Source: Desulfuromonadales bacterium
Lineage (GTDB): Bacteria > Desulfobacterota > Desulfuromonadia > Desulfuromonadales > BM103
DNA length: 10,495 nt
Assembly (NCBI GenBank): GCA_030630015.1
Contig: DAOVNV010000072.1
Coordinates: 1 to 10,495, forward strand
Direction: 5' to 3'
Part shown: positions 1 to 6,123 of the stretch, in pieces
Numbering within the stretch: position 1 is the first letter of the stretch
Layout: every line of letters starts with the position of its first letter
Program-made: the position numbers and the translations under genes
The notes under the pieces: model-generated
Told to the model about the DNA's origin: nothing
What the model saw: the letters and a program-made list of their open reading frames with translations, nothing else
Databases searched by the model: none

Positions 1-86
1 GGTATTTGTGGTAGCATCTAATTGTGTCCATTCTCAGAAACTTCATCGTGCCCTGGCGATCGTCAGTGCAAGGAAAGGGAATTATA

Positions 87-443
87 ATGCGCACTGTGTC
101 GAGGTTGCTGCTCATGCTGTTGACCGGACTTGTGATTGCAGGCTGTGCTGCTTCACAGAGTTCCAATGCCTCGTTTTTGCTTGAGCAGGATTATCAGACC
201 ATGTCCGATCAGGAATTAATCACCCATGAACAGGAATTAAGTGACGAAATCCTGCGTACGACAAGTTCCTCAAACGGGGGTGTTTCGCTGGGATTCGGGT
301 TTGGCTCCTGGGGCCGACACAGTGGTGTTGGAGTCGGGGTTGATCAGAGGCTGGGAAGTGATACAAACCAGACAAACAAGGAGTTGTGGCAGAGGCGCGA
401 GGCGGTTCGGGCCGAGATGCGAACGAGAGGTCTGATGAAGTAA
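87..443 (+). CDS. Small glycine-rich lipoprotein, function unknown
   Basis: This is a predicted 118-residue lipoprotein that I do not recognise as a named family. The ATG at 87 is preceded by an AG-rich ribosome site (AAGGAAAGGGA, 70-80) at good spacing. The same frame could start at a GTG at 24, but that would place 21 residues before the signal sequence, so 87 is preferred. Residues 1-20 form a lipoprotein signal peptide (Arg, then a Leu-rich core, then V-I-A-G-C), with lipidation and cleavage expected at Cys20. The mature part has a short charged helix-like stretch (about 35-57), a Ser/Gly-rich low-complexity segment (about 60-90, alternating G-V-G-V and G-F-G-F), and a charged C-terminal helix (about 97-115). 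No catalytic motif is visible. A structural or envelope-associated role is only a guess. The downstream neighbour is convergent and shares a terminator with it. Confidence 0.7.
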   Translation: MRTVSRLLLMLLTGLVIAGCAASQSSNASFLLEQDYQTMSDQELITHEQELSDEILRTTSSSNGGVSLGFGFGSWGRHSGVGVGVDQRLGSDTNQTNKELWQRREAVRAEMRTRGLMK

Positions 444-479
444 CCGTTAGTCTTAACAGTCAGTACGGTTTGCGACCGG

Positions 480-527
480 AATAATAAAAGAGGGCCACTT
501 CAATTGAAGTGGCCCTCTTTTATTATT
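480..527. terminator. Bidirectional intrinsic terminator, perfect 48-bp palindrome
   Basis: Every base of 480-503 pairs with 504-527. The core is GAGGGCCACTTCAA and its exact complement, flanked by A-rich sequence on the left and TTTTATTATT on the right. On either strand this gives a GC-rich hairpin followed by a U-rich tail. It lies 36 bp after the lipoprotein stop and 50 bp after the stop of the convergent TRAP membrane gene, so it can serve both. Confidence 0.88.
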
Positions 528-577
528 TGATTGAAATCCTGCAGTCACGCTGGGTGGGCTGGTTGCATATATTCGGA

Positions 578-2302
578 TCAGACGGCCGGCTTTCTACCGA
601 ACCATGACTGGAGCCAGATACCGCTGAGCATATAGGAGTAGAGCCATGTGCCAAACAGTATGAATATAAAGGCCTTGACGATATCCATCGTTGAGCCGTT
701 GAGTGAAAATCCGGGCACAAAGCCAAACAGCAGAGGACCAAGATAGAGGAACTTGGCAAACTTGAAGGCAGAAAATGCGGTCTTCCACATGTTGGCTCCG
801 GCAATAGTCGCCCCGGCAAAGGCGGCGATACAGACCGGTGGGGTAATGTTGGAGTCCTGCGACAACCAGTAGACGATCATGTGGGAAGCCAGCTCGTTCA
901 CACCCAGATGGGTCAGGGCCGGGACGGCAACAACAGCTGTAATCAGATAGGCCGCGGTAACCGGGACGCCCATACCCAGGACGAGTGAAGCCAGAGCAAT
1001 CAGCAGGATGGTCATGACCAGCGAACCGCCGGCGAGTTCAATAACGATATCAGCAAAGGTTAAAACCAGCCCACTGTAGGTCAAAACGCCGATGATAATC
1101 CCGATAACACCCACCGTCGCACCGATCTTGAGACTGCTCTCGGCACCGTTGCGTGCCGCTACCAGGAATTCCTTCGGGCCGATCCGGGTCGCCTTCCGAG
1201 CCCACGAAACGACAATACAGGAGACCAGGCCGAGGATGGCAGAGTACCCGGGGGAGTAGCCATAGAGCATGAATATGGTGATGGTGATAAGGGGGATGGT
1301 GTAGTACCACTCTGACTTGAAAATCTCCCAGGCGCTGTGTTCCGATTTTTCTCCAACGATATTCAGTTTTTTGGCTTCGTAGTGAACCATGACAAAAACG
1401 CTGAAAAAATACATGATAGCCGGAAACAAGGCGACCAGCATGATGCGCGAGTAAGGTTCCCCGGTCAGCTCGGCCATAATGAAGCCGCCGGCACCCATGA
1501 TCGGCGGCATAAACATTCCGCCAATCGAGGCGGCAGGTTCAATGCCGCCAGCCTGATGCGGCTTGAAGCCGGCCTTTTTCATCATCGGGATGGTGAAGGC
1601 TCCGGTTGAGACGACGTTGGCGATGGCGCTGCCTGAAATTGAACCGAACAAGCCAGAGGCGATAACTGCAACCTTGCCAGGTCCGCCAACTTTGTGTCCC
1701 ACCGCAGCCAGAGGGAAGTCGATAAAGAATTTCTGGGCACCGCATTTTTCCAGAAATGCTCCGAACAGGACAAAGAGCAGGATGTAGGTAGCCAGGACAT
1801 TGGCCATGATGCCGAAGATGCCGTCGCTTTTATAAAAAATCGAGACGCAAAGCTCCGGGAATGACGCGCCAGCATGTGAGATGAGGTCCGGCATGTAGTC
1901 GCCGTATACGCCATAGGCGAGCATGACGACGCCGATAATCACAAAGACATTACCAACCACCCGCCGGGCCAGTTCAATACTGACCAGGACGCCGGCAATG
2001 GCCATGACCATGTCCAGATTTGTTTCGGCGCCGGTGCGGTAGTTGATGGCTTCAAAGTTGTAAATCCAATAGCTGATGGTCACAACCGAAACGGTAATCA
2101 AGAGATAATCGACAATCCGCATCACTGTAGATTTGGACTTATACAACAGAAATACAAGGATGTAGGTGATGATGACGTAAATGCCCCGATGATACTGGGT
2201 GGCTGCCGGAGAGATCACGGCAGCATAGGAGTAGAACAGCAGCAGGATGAGGGCGCAGACGTCAAACAGGATCTGCTCAAATCGATTTAATGCGTTATAC
2301 AC
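578..2302 (-). CDS. TRAP transporter fused permease (4TM/12TM, TAXI-associated DctQM-type)
   Basis: This 574-residue integral inner-membrane protein carries the small (4TM) and large (12TM) subunits of a TRAP transporter as one chain, as is usual for TAXI-type systems. It works with a periplasmic TAXI receptor to import a small organic solute using an ion gradient. Residues about 10-135 form the 4TM part; the rest is the transport domain. Signature segments are visible: GSISGSAIANVVSTGAF (220-236), EPAASIGGMFMPP (255-267), LGMGVPVTAAYLI (442-454) and SNITPPVCIAAFAGATIAGA (484-503). These are the helical hairpin substrate and ion regions of the family. The start is GTG at 2302-2300, with an AGAGG ribosome site 6-7 bases upstream. 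It lies 183 bp downstream of the TAXI-1 receptor gene and is probably cotranscribed with it, with expression reduced by the intervening hairpin. The substrate cannot be read from sequence. Confidence 0.93.
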   Translation of the reverse strand: MYNALNRFEQILFDVCALILLLFYSYAAVISPAATQYHRGIYVIITYILVFLLYKSKSTVMRIVDYLLITVSVVTISYWIYNFEAINYRTGAETNLDMVMAIAGVLVSIELARRVVGNVFVIIGVVMLAYGVYGDYMPDLISHAGASFPELCVSIFYKSDGIFGIMANVLATYILLFVLFGAFLEKCGAQKFFIDFPLAAVGHKVGGPGKVAVIASGLFGSISGSAIANVVSTGAFTIPMMKKAGFKPHQAGGIEPAASIGGMFMPPIMGAGGFIMAELTGEPYSRIMLVALFPAIMYFFSVFVMVHYEAKKLNIVGEKSEHSAWEIFKSEWYYTIPLITITIFMLYGYSPGYSAILGLVSCIVVSWARKATRIGPKEFLVAARNGAESSLKIGATVGVIGIIIGVLTYSGLVLTFADIVIELAGGSLVMTILLIALASLVLGMGVPVTAAYLITAVVAVPALTHLGVNELASHMIVYWLSQDSNITPPVCIAAFAGATIAGANMWKTAFSAFKFAKFLYLGPLLFGFVPGFSLNGSTMDIVKAFIFILFGTWLYSYMLSGIWLQSWFGRKPAV

Positions 2303-2430
2303 GGCAAACCTCTGGGCTATTAAAGATTGATATTAAAAAAGGGGGAACACGAAATAATGAATATAATGGATAAGCCTGTTATTCACTATTACCTATTCCC
2401 GATACGAAAATTGAACGCCAGTGGAATGTG

Positions 2431-2462
2431 TCGGGACAGGGCGCCGGAGCGCCCTGTCCCGA
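2431..2462 (-). promoter_or_regulatory. Strong intercistronic hairpin, UCCG loop, no U-tract
   Basis: A perfect 14-bp stem (2431-2444 with 2449-2462) closes a four-base loop. Read as minus-strand RNA, the loop is UCCG closed by C-G, a member of the unusually stable UNCG tetraloop class. It starts 23 nt after the stop codon of TAXI-1. The bases that follow (CACATTCCACTGG) contain no run of U, so it is not a classic intrinsic terminator. It is better explained as a 3'-end-protecting or partially attenuating hairpin between an abundant receptor message and its membrane partner. Confidence 0.65.
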
Positions 2463-2485
2463 ATGAGGTGTAAACAGAGAATGGA

Positions 2486-3445
2486 TCAGAGGATCCCTTT
2501 CTCCTTCCAGAACTTGATTGCGCCAGAATGCATTGGAGTGACGATGCCGTCAGCACCTTTTGCGACCGACATGGCCTTGAAGGTCTTCTTCTGGGAGACC
2601 ATGTGCGCCAGGCCTTCATCAGTGAAGATTGCCGAGAGGAGCTTGTACACGACATCATCGGAAACATTCTTGTTGGCAACCCAAAGAGCCGAATCCTGGA
2701 AGGCCGGAGTGTCGACGTCGACGCCCTTGTAGGTGCCTGCCGGGATCGTGAGTTTTCCGAAGTAGGGGTATTTGTCGTAGAATCCGGAGGCTTCGGCATC
2801 AGCACCCAGATCGATCAATTCAATATCGTTGGTTTGGGCAGCCATGATCACGGCACCTGAGGGGAATGCGGTGAAGAGCCAGAATGCATCCAGTTGCTTG
2901 TTGCCGAAAGCGGACGCTGCATCGTTGTAGCCCATGGCATTGCGCTCGATTTTATCCCAGACGCCCATGTGGGAGAAAAAGAGTTCGCAGTTGGCAAAAG
3001 CGCCGGAGCCTGCGTTGCCTACGCCGACTTTTTTGCCGGTCAGATCCTTGACCGACTTAATGCCGGATCCCTGGCGGACAACCAGCTGTGCAGGTGCGCC
3101 ATAAAGGAAGGCAACCGCGCGGACATCTTCATACTTCTTTGTATCATTTTTCATCATGCCGTTAGCGCCGAGGTAGACATGGCCGGAGTAGACAGTGGCG
3201 AAATCCATTCTGCCGGAGTTGACCTTGCGCAGGTTTTCAACCGAACCTGCCGAAGATTGTGCCTTAACCGTAAAGGTCTCTATCGCCTTGATCGGTTTGT
3301 AAACCTGGATGGCGTTGGCAACAGTCTGGAACGTGCCGCCGGCCGGACCGCCACCAAAAACGATACGGTCCTTGGCGAGAGCCGGTGCTGCCAGGGCGAG
3401 AGACGCCATAACTGCTAACGAAAGAACTTTGCCGAACATTTGCAT
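2486..3445 (-). CDS. TAXI-family TRAP transporter solute receptor (TAXI-1)
   Basis: This 319-residue periplasmic solute-binding protein captures the substrate and hands it to the TRAP permease encoded next. It has a Sec signal peptide (residues 1-24, cleavage predicted in PALA|KD) and then the TAXI fold. Recognisable segments are GGGPAGGTFQ (31-40), SSAGSVENLRKVNSG (64-78), the VGNAGSGA phosphate-loop-like turn (142-149), DAFWLFTAFP (186-195), IPAGTYKGVD (234-243) and the C-terminal KFWKEKGIL. Family members studied elsewhere bind glutamate, glutamine or 2-oxoglutarate; the ligand here is unknown. The ATG at 3445 is chosen because AGAGGAGA lies 5 bases upstream; the second Met (residue 3) would be too far from it. 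About half of its positions match TAXI-2 by eye, and the two align almost without gaps. Promoter elements of both the sigma-54 and sigma-70 kinds are visible upstream. Confidence 0.93.
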   Translation of the reverse strand: MQMFGKVLSLAVMASLALAAPALAKDRIVFGGGPAGGTFQTVANAIQVYKPIKAIETFTVKAQSSAGSVENLRKVNSGRMDFATVYSGHVYLGANGMMKNDTKKYEDVRAVAFLYGAPAQLVVRQGSGIKSVKDLTGKKVGVGNAGSGAFANCELFFSHMGVWDKIERNAMGYNDAASAFGNKQLDAFWLFTAFPSGAVIMAAQTNDIELIDLGADAEASGFYDKYPYFGKLTIPAGTYKGVDVDTPAFQDSALWVANKNVSDDVVYKLLSAIFTDEGLAHMVSQKKTFKAMSVAKGADGIVTPMHSGAIKFWKEKGIL

Positions 3446-3485
3446 TTTTATCTCCTCTGTTGTGGGTTGTTTTGCAGTGAACCGA

Positions 3486-3494
3486 ATTATAACA
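3486..3494 (-). promoter_or_regulatory. Extended -10 sigma-70 promoter candidate for TAXI-1
   Basis: On the minus strand this reads TGTTATAAT: a perfect TATAAT with the TGn extension, which can compensate for a missing -35. No good -35 hexamer is seen at 16-18 bp. Transcription would begin near 3479, leaving a leader of about 34 nt before the TAXI-1 ATG. A further TTGACA (3603-3608) with CAGAAT 16 bp downstream (3581-3586) is a weaker alternative. Confidence 0.5.
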
Positions 3495-3528
3495 AGGTTT
3501 TGTTTCCTCGTTTGTCATCTAAATTAAA

Positions 3529-3544
3529 AGCAATAGCAGTGCCA
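3529..3544 (-). promoter_or_regulatory. Sigma-54 (-24/-12) promoter for TAXI-1
   Basis: The minus strand reads TGGCAC-TGCTA-TTGCT. This matches both halves of the sigma-54 consensus TGGCAC-N5-TTGCW, with exactly 10 bp between the GG and GC pairs. Transcription would start near 3518, giving a leader of about 72 nt. Sigma-54 promoters require an AAA+ enhancer-binding protein, and candidate sites for one lie upstream at 3642-3686. No such activator is encoded in the window. Confidence 0.75.
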
Positions 3545-3641
3545 AAAGGGGAAGTGAGGTGAAAACAGTTTTAAATATGTATTCTGGCAGAGTTTTCTCG
3601 TCTGTCAAGTCTGAGGTTGGAGCTGCTTTGTGTGGTCCCCC

Positions 3642-3686
3642 TGGCGAATAATGGCCGGAAAGGAGGGGATGTGGCGAATAATGGCC
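3642..3686. repeat. Pair of 15-bp direct repeats, candidate upstream activator sites
   Basis: TGGCGAATAATGGCC occurs twice (3642-3656 and 3672-3686). Similarity runs on for several bases, with kGAAA following both copies. The copies start 30 bp apart, about three helical turns. Each contains a small dyad GGC-N8-GCC around an AT-rich centre. They lie 99 bp upstream of the -24 GG of the TAXI-1 sigma-54 promoter, a normal position for enhancer-binding sites. A remnant of a transposon end with multiple transposase sites cannot be excluded. Confidence 0.6.
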
Positions 3687-3728
3687 TGAAAATAAGTATC
3701 CGACAGCCTCCTAGGACCTGGTTTGTTG

Positions 3729-4730
3729 TCAAGGTTGCTTGCCTGCCTGTACATCGGTCAGGGCCAGGCCCTTTTCGTCCCAGAACTTTGCTGCACCGGC
3801 ATGAACCGGGGTGACGATGTTGGTCAGGGCGTCCTTGACGGACATTGCCCTGGCGGTGCTCATTATCTTGACCATGTGGCTCAGGCCTGCGTTGGAGAAA
3901 ATGTCCTGGAGAGCCGCGTAGATGATGTCGGGATCAACTCCCTTGTTAGCGGTCCAGAGAGCAGCATCCTGGAAGGTCTTGACATCATAGTCAACACCGC
4001 TGTAGGTGCCGGCAGGGATAGTGACCGGGGAGTAGAAGGCTAAATCCTTGAAGACGTGGCTCTTTTCAGCTTCGTCCCAGGTGTCGATGACCTTGATCCT
4101 GTTGCTGGCAGCGGCCTGAATGACAGCACTGTTCGGGAAGCCTGCAAAAACCCACATGGCGTCGATCAGGCCGTCGTCCAGAGCTGCAGCCGCCTTGCTG
4201 TAGCCGATGTATTCGACTTTCATCTTGTCCCACAGACCGAGAGTACCAAAGTAACGCTCAGCAGAGGCAGCTGCACCGGAACCGGTACCACCGACAGCAA
4301 TGTGCTTTCCAGCCAGGTCAGTGATGCTGTTGATGCCGCTGTCAGCTAGGGTGATCAGCTGAGCGGGGACGCCGTACAGGAACGCCAGGGCATGAACATT
4401 CTCATACTTGATGGTGTCCTTGGACAGGCGGCCATTGCGGGCGAGATAGATGTCGCTCGAGTAGGATATGCCGAAATCAGCTTCTCCGGAGTTGCAGCGG
4501 TGGATGTTTTCGACTGAACCGGCGGAAGCCATGTTTGAGACTACGACATCGGGAAGAAACTTTGACAGACGGGTCGACATGCCGTTGGAGAAGTACTGGA
4601 AGGGACCGCCTTCAGGGCCTCCGGAAAAGCCGAGGCGGGTTTTGGCCGCCAGACCGGTGGAAGGCAATGCCAAGACTGCAATCAAGGCAACTGCGCTGGC
4701 CAGGGAAAAGAGATGTACGGTCTGCTTCAT
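3729..4730 (-). CDS. TAXI-family TRAP transporter solute receptor (TAXI-2)
   Basis: This 333-residue periplasmic receptor is paralogous to TAXI-1. The frame is open to an upstream start at 4775, but the ATG at 4730 has AAGGA five bases upstream and puts the signal peptide at the N-terminus (residues 1-29, cleavage predicted at GLAA|K), so it is preferred. TAXI landmarks are present in order: GFSGGPEGGPFQYF (34-47), ASAGSVENIHRCNSG (68-82), VGGTGSGAA (146-154), DAMWVFAGFPNSAVI (190-204), IPAGTYSGVDYD (238-249) and KFWDEKGL (315-322). No separate TRAP membrane gene lies beside it. It either shares the permease at 578-2302 with TAXI-1 or serves one elsewhere. No convincing terminator is visible between it and TAXI-1, so read-through is possible. 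The two receptors may bind different ligands, or the same one under different conditions. Confidence 0.92.
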   Translation of the reverse strand: MKQTVHLFSLASAVALIAVLALPSTGLAAKTRLGFSGGPEGGPFQYFSNGMSTRLSKFLPDVVVSNMASAGSVENIHRCNSGEADFGISYSSDIYLARNGRLSKDTIKYENVHALAFLYGVPAQLITLADSGINSITDLAGKHIAVGGTGSGAAASAERYFGTLGLWDKMKVEYIGYSKAAAALDDGLIDAMWVFAGFPNSAVIQAAASNRIKVIDTWDEAEKSHVFKDLAFYSPVTIPAGTYSGVDYDVKTFQDAALWTANKGVDPDIIYAALQDIFSNAGLSHMVKIMSTARAMSVKDALTNIVTPVHAGAAKFWDEKGLALTDVQAGKQP

Positions 4731-4802
4731 GCGTGTCCTTAGCTTGCTGGAATTGGGGGTGGCTAAATAGCTCAATCGTAGAACAACGTACCGCTCCGCT
4801 TA

Positions 4803-4818
4803 CGCAAGGACGGTGCCT
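4803..4818 (-). promoter_or_regulatory. Sigma-54 (-24/-12) promoter for TAXI-2
   Basis: The minus strand reads aGGCAC-CGTCC-TTGCg. The invariant GG and GC pairs are 10 bp apart, and all nine bases of GGCAC and TTGC match; only outer, less conserved positions differ. Transcription would begin near 4792, giving a leader of about 61 nt. It resembles the promoter of TAXI-1 and has a comparable upstream repeat. Confidence 0.65.
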
Positions 4819-4825
4819 GTTTGTA

Positions 4826-4838
4826 AAAACCCTTGATA
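4826..4838 (-). promoter_or_regulatory. Possible IHF site between activator sites and TAXI-2 promoter
   Basis: The minus strand reads TATCAAGGGTTTT, matching WATCAA-N4-TTR at all positions except the last. It lies just upstream of the sigma-54 promoter and between it and the repeats at 4914-4953, where DNA bending by IHF commonly helps activators reach sigma-54 polymerase. A short match like this can arise by chance. Confidence 0.3.
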
Positions 4839-4913
4839 TCCGGATAGTTAACTATAGAAAGCCTTTCTTGCCGATGTTTGTTGAGCCTGATTTGGGGATA
4901 GATAGTTGTTCTT

Positions 4914-4953
4914 GGTGGCCAATATCCATATAAACTGGCTATTTTTGGCCACC
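4914..4953. promoter_or_regulatory. GGTGGCCAA inverted repeat, candidate activator site upstream of TAXI-2
   Basis: GGTGGCCAA (4914-4922) and its exact complement TTGGCCACC (4945-4953) flank 22 bp. Within it, TGGCTATTTTTGGCCA (4936-4951) has the same TGGC-N8-GCC layout as the repeats upstream of TAXI-1. The first TGGCC starts at 4916, exactly 99 bp upstream of the -24 GG of the TAXI-2 promoter, the same distance as for TAXI-1. The stretch also lies between TAXI-2 and the divergent ispE, but nothing links it to ispE. Confidence 0.5.
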
Positions 4954-5082
4954 TTGTCTTGGGTTGACCCGAACGATTGTGTCTAAAACGGAGGTTTGGG
5001 GAAGGGGGCGCGACTGGGAGTTGGGAACCATGTTTGACTTTTTCTGCTGTATTCTGTCTCCAGCATTTTGTATCCTATGCGG
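4954..5082. other. Gap before ispE with no clear promoter or ribosome site
   Basis: This is the ispE-proximal part of the 352-bp gap between TAXI-2 and ispE; the rest holds the sigma-54 promoter and inverted repeat. Partial -35-like hexamers occur (TTGACC at 4964, TTGACT at 5034), but neither has a convincing -10 at proper spacing. TATCCT (5071-5076) sits where a -10 would give a start near the ATG itself. No gene is seen here. Confidence 0.4.
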
Positions 5083-5925
5083 ATGAAATCCAAAGCCCTT
5101 CTCGCCCCGGCCAAAATCAATCTCTGTCTGCATGTTCTGGGGAGACGTTCCGATGGCTACCATGACCTGGCCATGCTGATGCAGCGCGTCGCATTGTTTG
5201 ACAAGGTTACGGTCTGCCTGACCCCGGGCGCATCGATTTTGGTGGATTGCCCAGGGCTGGAGTTGCCGGAAGGGGCCGAGAATATTGCAGCCCGTGCGGC
5301 ACGCCTCATGCTCGACCATGTCGGGCAGAGGCAGGGGGTTGCGATAACAGTCAATAAGGGGATCCCGGCGGCAGCCGGTCTCGGCGGAGGGTCCTCCGAT
5401 GCGGCAGCGGTTCTGCTGCTGCTCGACGATCTGCTTGGACTGAACCTGCCTCTGCACGAATTAATGATGCTTGGGGGCCGCCTCGGTGCCGACGTGCCCT
5501 TTTTTCTGTTTCGCAAGACAGCGTGGGCCACGGGAATTGGTGATATTCTGCATGAATGGCGCGGCATGCTGCCAGTCTGGGCCCTTTTGGTCAACCCGGG
5601 AATCCCGGTGGCAACAGCATGGGTTTATCAAAATTTAAGGTTGACACATCCCCGGACAGAAGATAAAATTCCACGGTTTCCCGTAAGAATAGAGGAGGTC
5701 GTGCATCTGCTGCACAACGATCTCGAAAGTGTGACCTGTAGCCGCTACCCGGTTGTGGATGAAATAAAGTCCGAGATTATGGCGTTGGGCGCGGCGGGCG
5801 CTCTGATGTCCGGAAGCGGTCCGACGGTATTCGGCCTGTTCCCGGAGCAGGGAGCGGCGGAAAATGCGGCGCGGGCGCTGTCCAGGGATACAGGGTGGTG
5901 GTCTGTGGCCGTCAGCCTTTACTGA
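5083..5925 (+). CDS. ispE: 4-diphosphocytidyl-2-C-methyl-D-erythritol kinase (IspE)
   Basis: This cytoplasmic GHMP-family kinase phosphorylates the 2-hydroxyl of CDP-methylerythritol with ATP in the non-mevalonate (MEP) isoprenoid pathway. The 280-residue length fits the family. All three GHMP motifs are visible: PAKINLCLHVLGRRSDGYHD (9-28, with Lys11 and His27), the ATP-binding PAAAGLGGGSSDAA (95-108) and MSGSGPTVFGLF (242-253). GADVPFF (135-141) carries the catalytic Asp137. The frame also has a TTG at 5068 and an ATG at 5077. ATG 5083 is chosen because the conserved LLAPAKIN begins a few residues later, as in relatives. No purine-rich ribosome site precedes any of the three starts. It is the first gene of the housekeeping run and is followed after 34 bp by tRNA-Gln. 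Confidence 0.95.
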   Translation: MKSKALLAPAKINLCLHVLGRRSDGYHDLAMLMQRVALFDKVTVCLTPGASILVDCPGLELPEGAENIAARAARLMLDHVGQRQGVAITVNKGIPAAAGLGGGSSDAAAVLLLLDDLLGLNLPLHELMMLGGRLGADVPFFLFRKTAWATGIGDILHEWRGMLPVWALLVNPGIPVATAWVYQNLRLTHPRTEDKIPRFPVRIEEVVHLLHNDLESVTCSRYPVVDEIKSEIMALGAAGALMSGSGPTVFGLFPEQGAAENAARALSRDTGWWSVAVSLY

Positions 5926-5959
5926 TGACCTCTTTACAGAGTTTTGCTGTAGTTTTTAT

Positions 5960-6034
5960 AGGGGCGTGGCCAAGTGGTAAGGCACCGGATTTTGATTCCG
6001 GCATTCCCAGGTTCGAACCCTGGCGCCCCTGCCA
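5960..6034 (+). tRNA. tRNA-Gln (anticodon TTG)
   Basis: This 75-nt cloverleaf has CCA encoded. The acceptor stem AGGGGCG pairs with CGCCCCT, followed by discriminator G and CCA, as in E. coli tRNA-Gln. The anticodon stem CCGGA/TCCGG encloses TTTTGAT, giving anticodon TTG (5992-5994), which reads CAA and by wobble CAG. The T-arm CCAGG-TTCGAAC-CCTGG is perfect. It lies between ispE and prs, an arrangement I recall from Geobacter-type genomes, and may be processed from a shared transcript. Confidence 0.97.
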
Positions 6035-6072
6035 TTGATCTCTCTCTGCATGCTGCATGGATAATTTCATTG
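6035..6072 (+). promoter_or_regulatory. Weak sigma-70 promoter candidate for prs
   Basis: GATAAT (6060-6065) matches five of six -10 positions. TTGATC (6035-6040) is a partial -35, but the spacer of 19 bp is longer than ideal. Transcription would start near 6072, just after the tRNA, and would include the leader hairpin at 6090-6116. The alternative is read-through from ispE or the tRNA. Confidence 0.3.
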
Positions 6073-6089
6073 CGTGTATGTGTAAATTC

Positions 6090-6123
6090 GTGGGTCATGG
6101 TTCTTCCATGACCTACAGTTTTT
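6090..6123 (+). terminator. Hairpin with U5 in the prs leader (tRNA terminator or attenuator)
   Basis: GGTCATGG (6093-6100) pairs perfectly with CCATGACC (6106-6113) around a TTCTT loop. Three more pairs, one of them G-U, extend the stem to 6090 and 6116. After AG there are five T residues (6119-6123). This is the form of a modest intrinsic terminator. It ends only 19 bp before the prs start codon, which leaves no room for a promoter between them. It therefore acts as an incomplete terminator, an attenuator, or a processing barrier after the tRNA. Confidence 0.55.

Noticed and set aside
2340..2400. Possible separate promoter for the TRAP permease (TATATT on the minus strand near 2361)
   Set aside because: No acceptable -35 element at 16-18 bp and no sigma-54 match (GG-N10-GC absent). 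Co-transcription with TAXI-1 is simpler.
2894..3418. 174-codon open frame opposite TAXI-1
   Set aside because: It is a shadow of the receptor gene; it has no ribosome site and no recognisable motif, and the minus-strand frame has a signal peptide and family motifs.
3690..3728. Terminator after TAXI-2
   Set aside because: Only an 8-bp palindrome (TCCTAGGA) was found, with no extended stem and no following U-run.
4755..4815. tRNA-like stretch on the plus strand (ATAGCTCAATCGTAGAACA resembles a D-arm)
   Set aside because: The D-stem has a mismatch, the anticodon arm is poor, there is no T-arm (no GGTTCGAATCC-like segment) and the acceptor arms do not pair. It overlaps the TAXI-2 leader and promoter and is probably coincidence.
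3630..4953. Repeats flanking TAXI-2 as the two ends of a decayed IS21-like element
   Set aside because: The direct repeats at 3642 and 3672 and the inverse match at 4937-4951 (12 of 15 bases against the complement of the left repeat) recall multi-repeat IS21-family ends. However, no transposase fragment, matching outer termini or target duplication is visible. The equal 99-bp spacing to two sigma-54 promoters is explained better by activator sites.
4939..5457. 172-codon minus-strand frame over the start of ispE
   Set aside because: It overlaps the conserved GHMP motifs of ispE and shows no recognisable family. It would also run through the regulatory gap.
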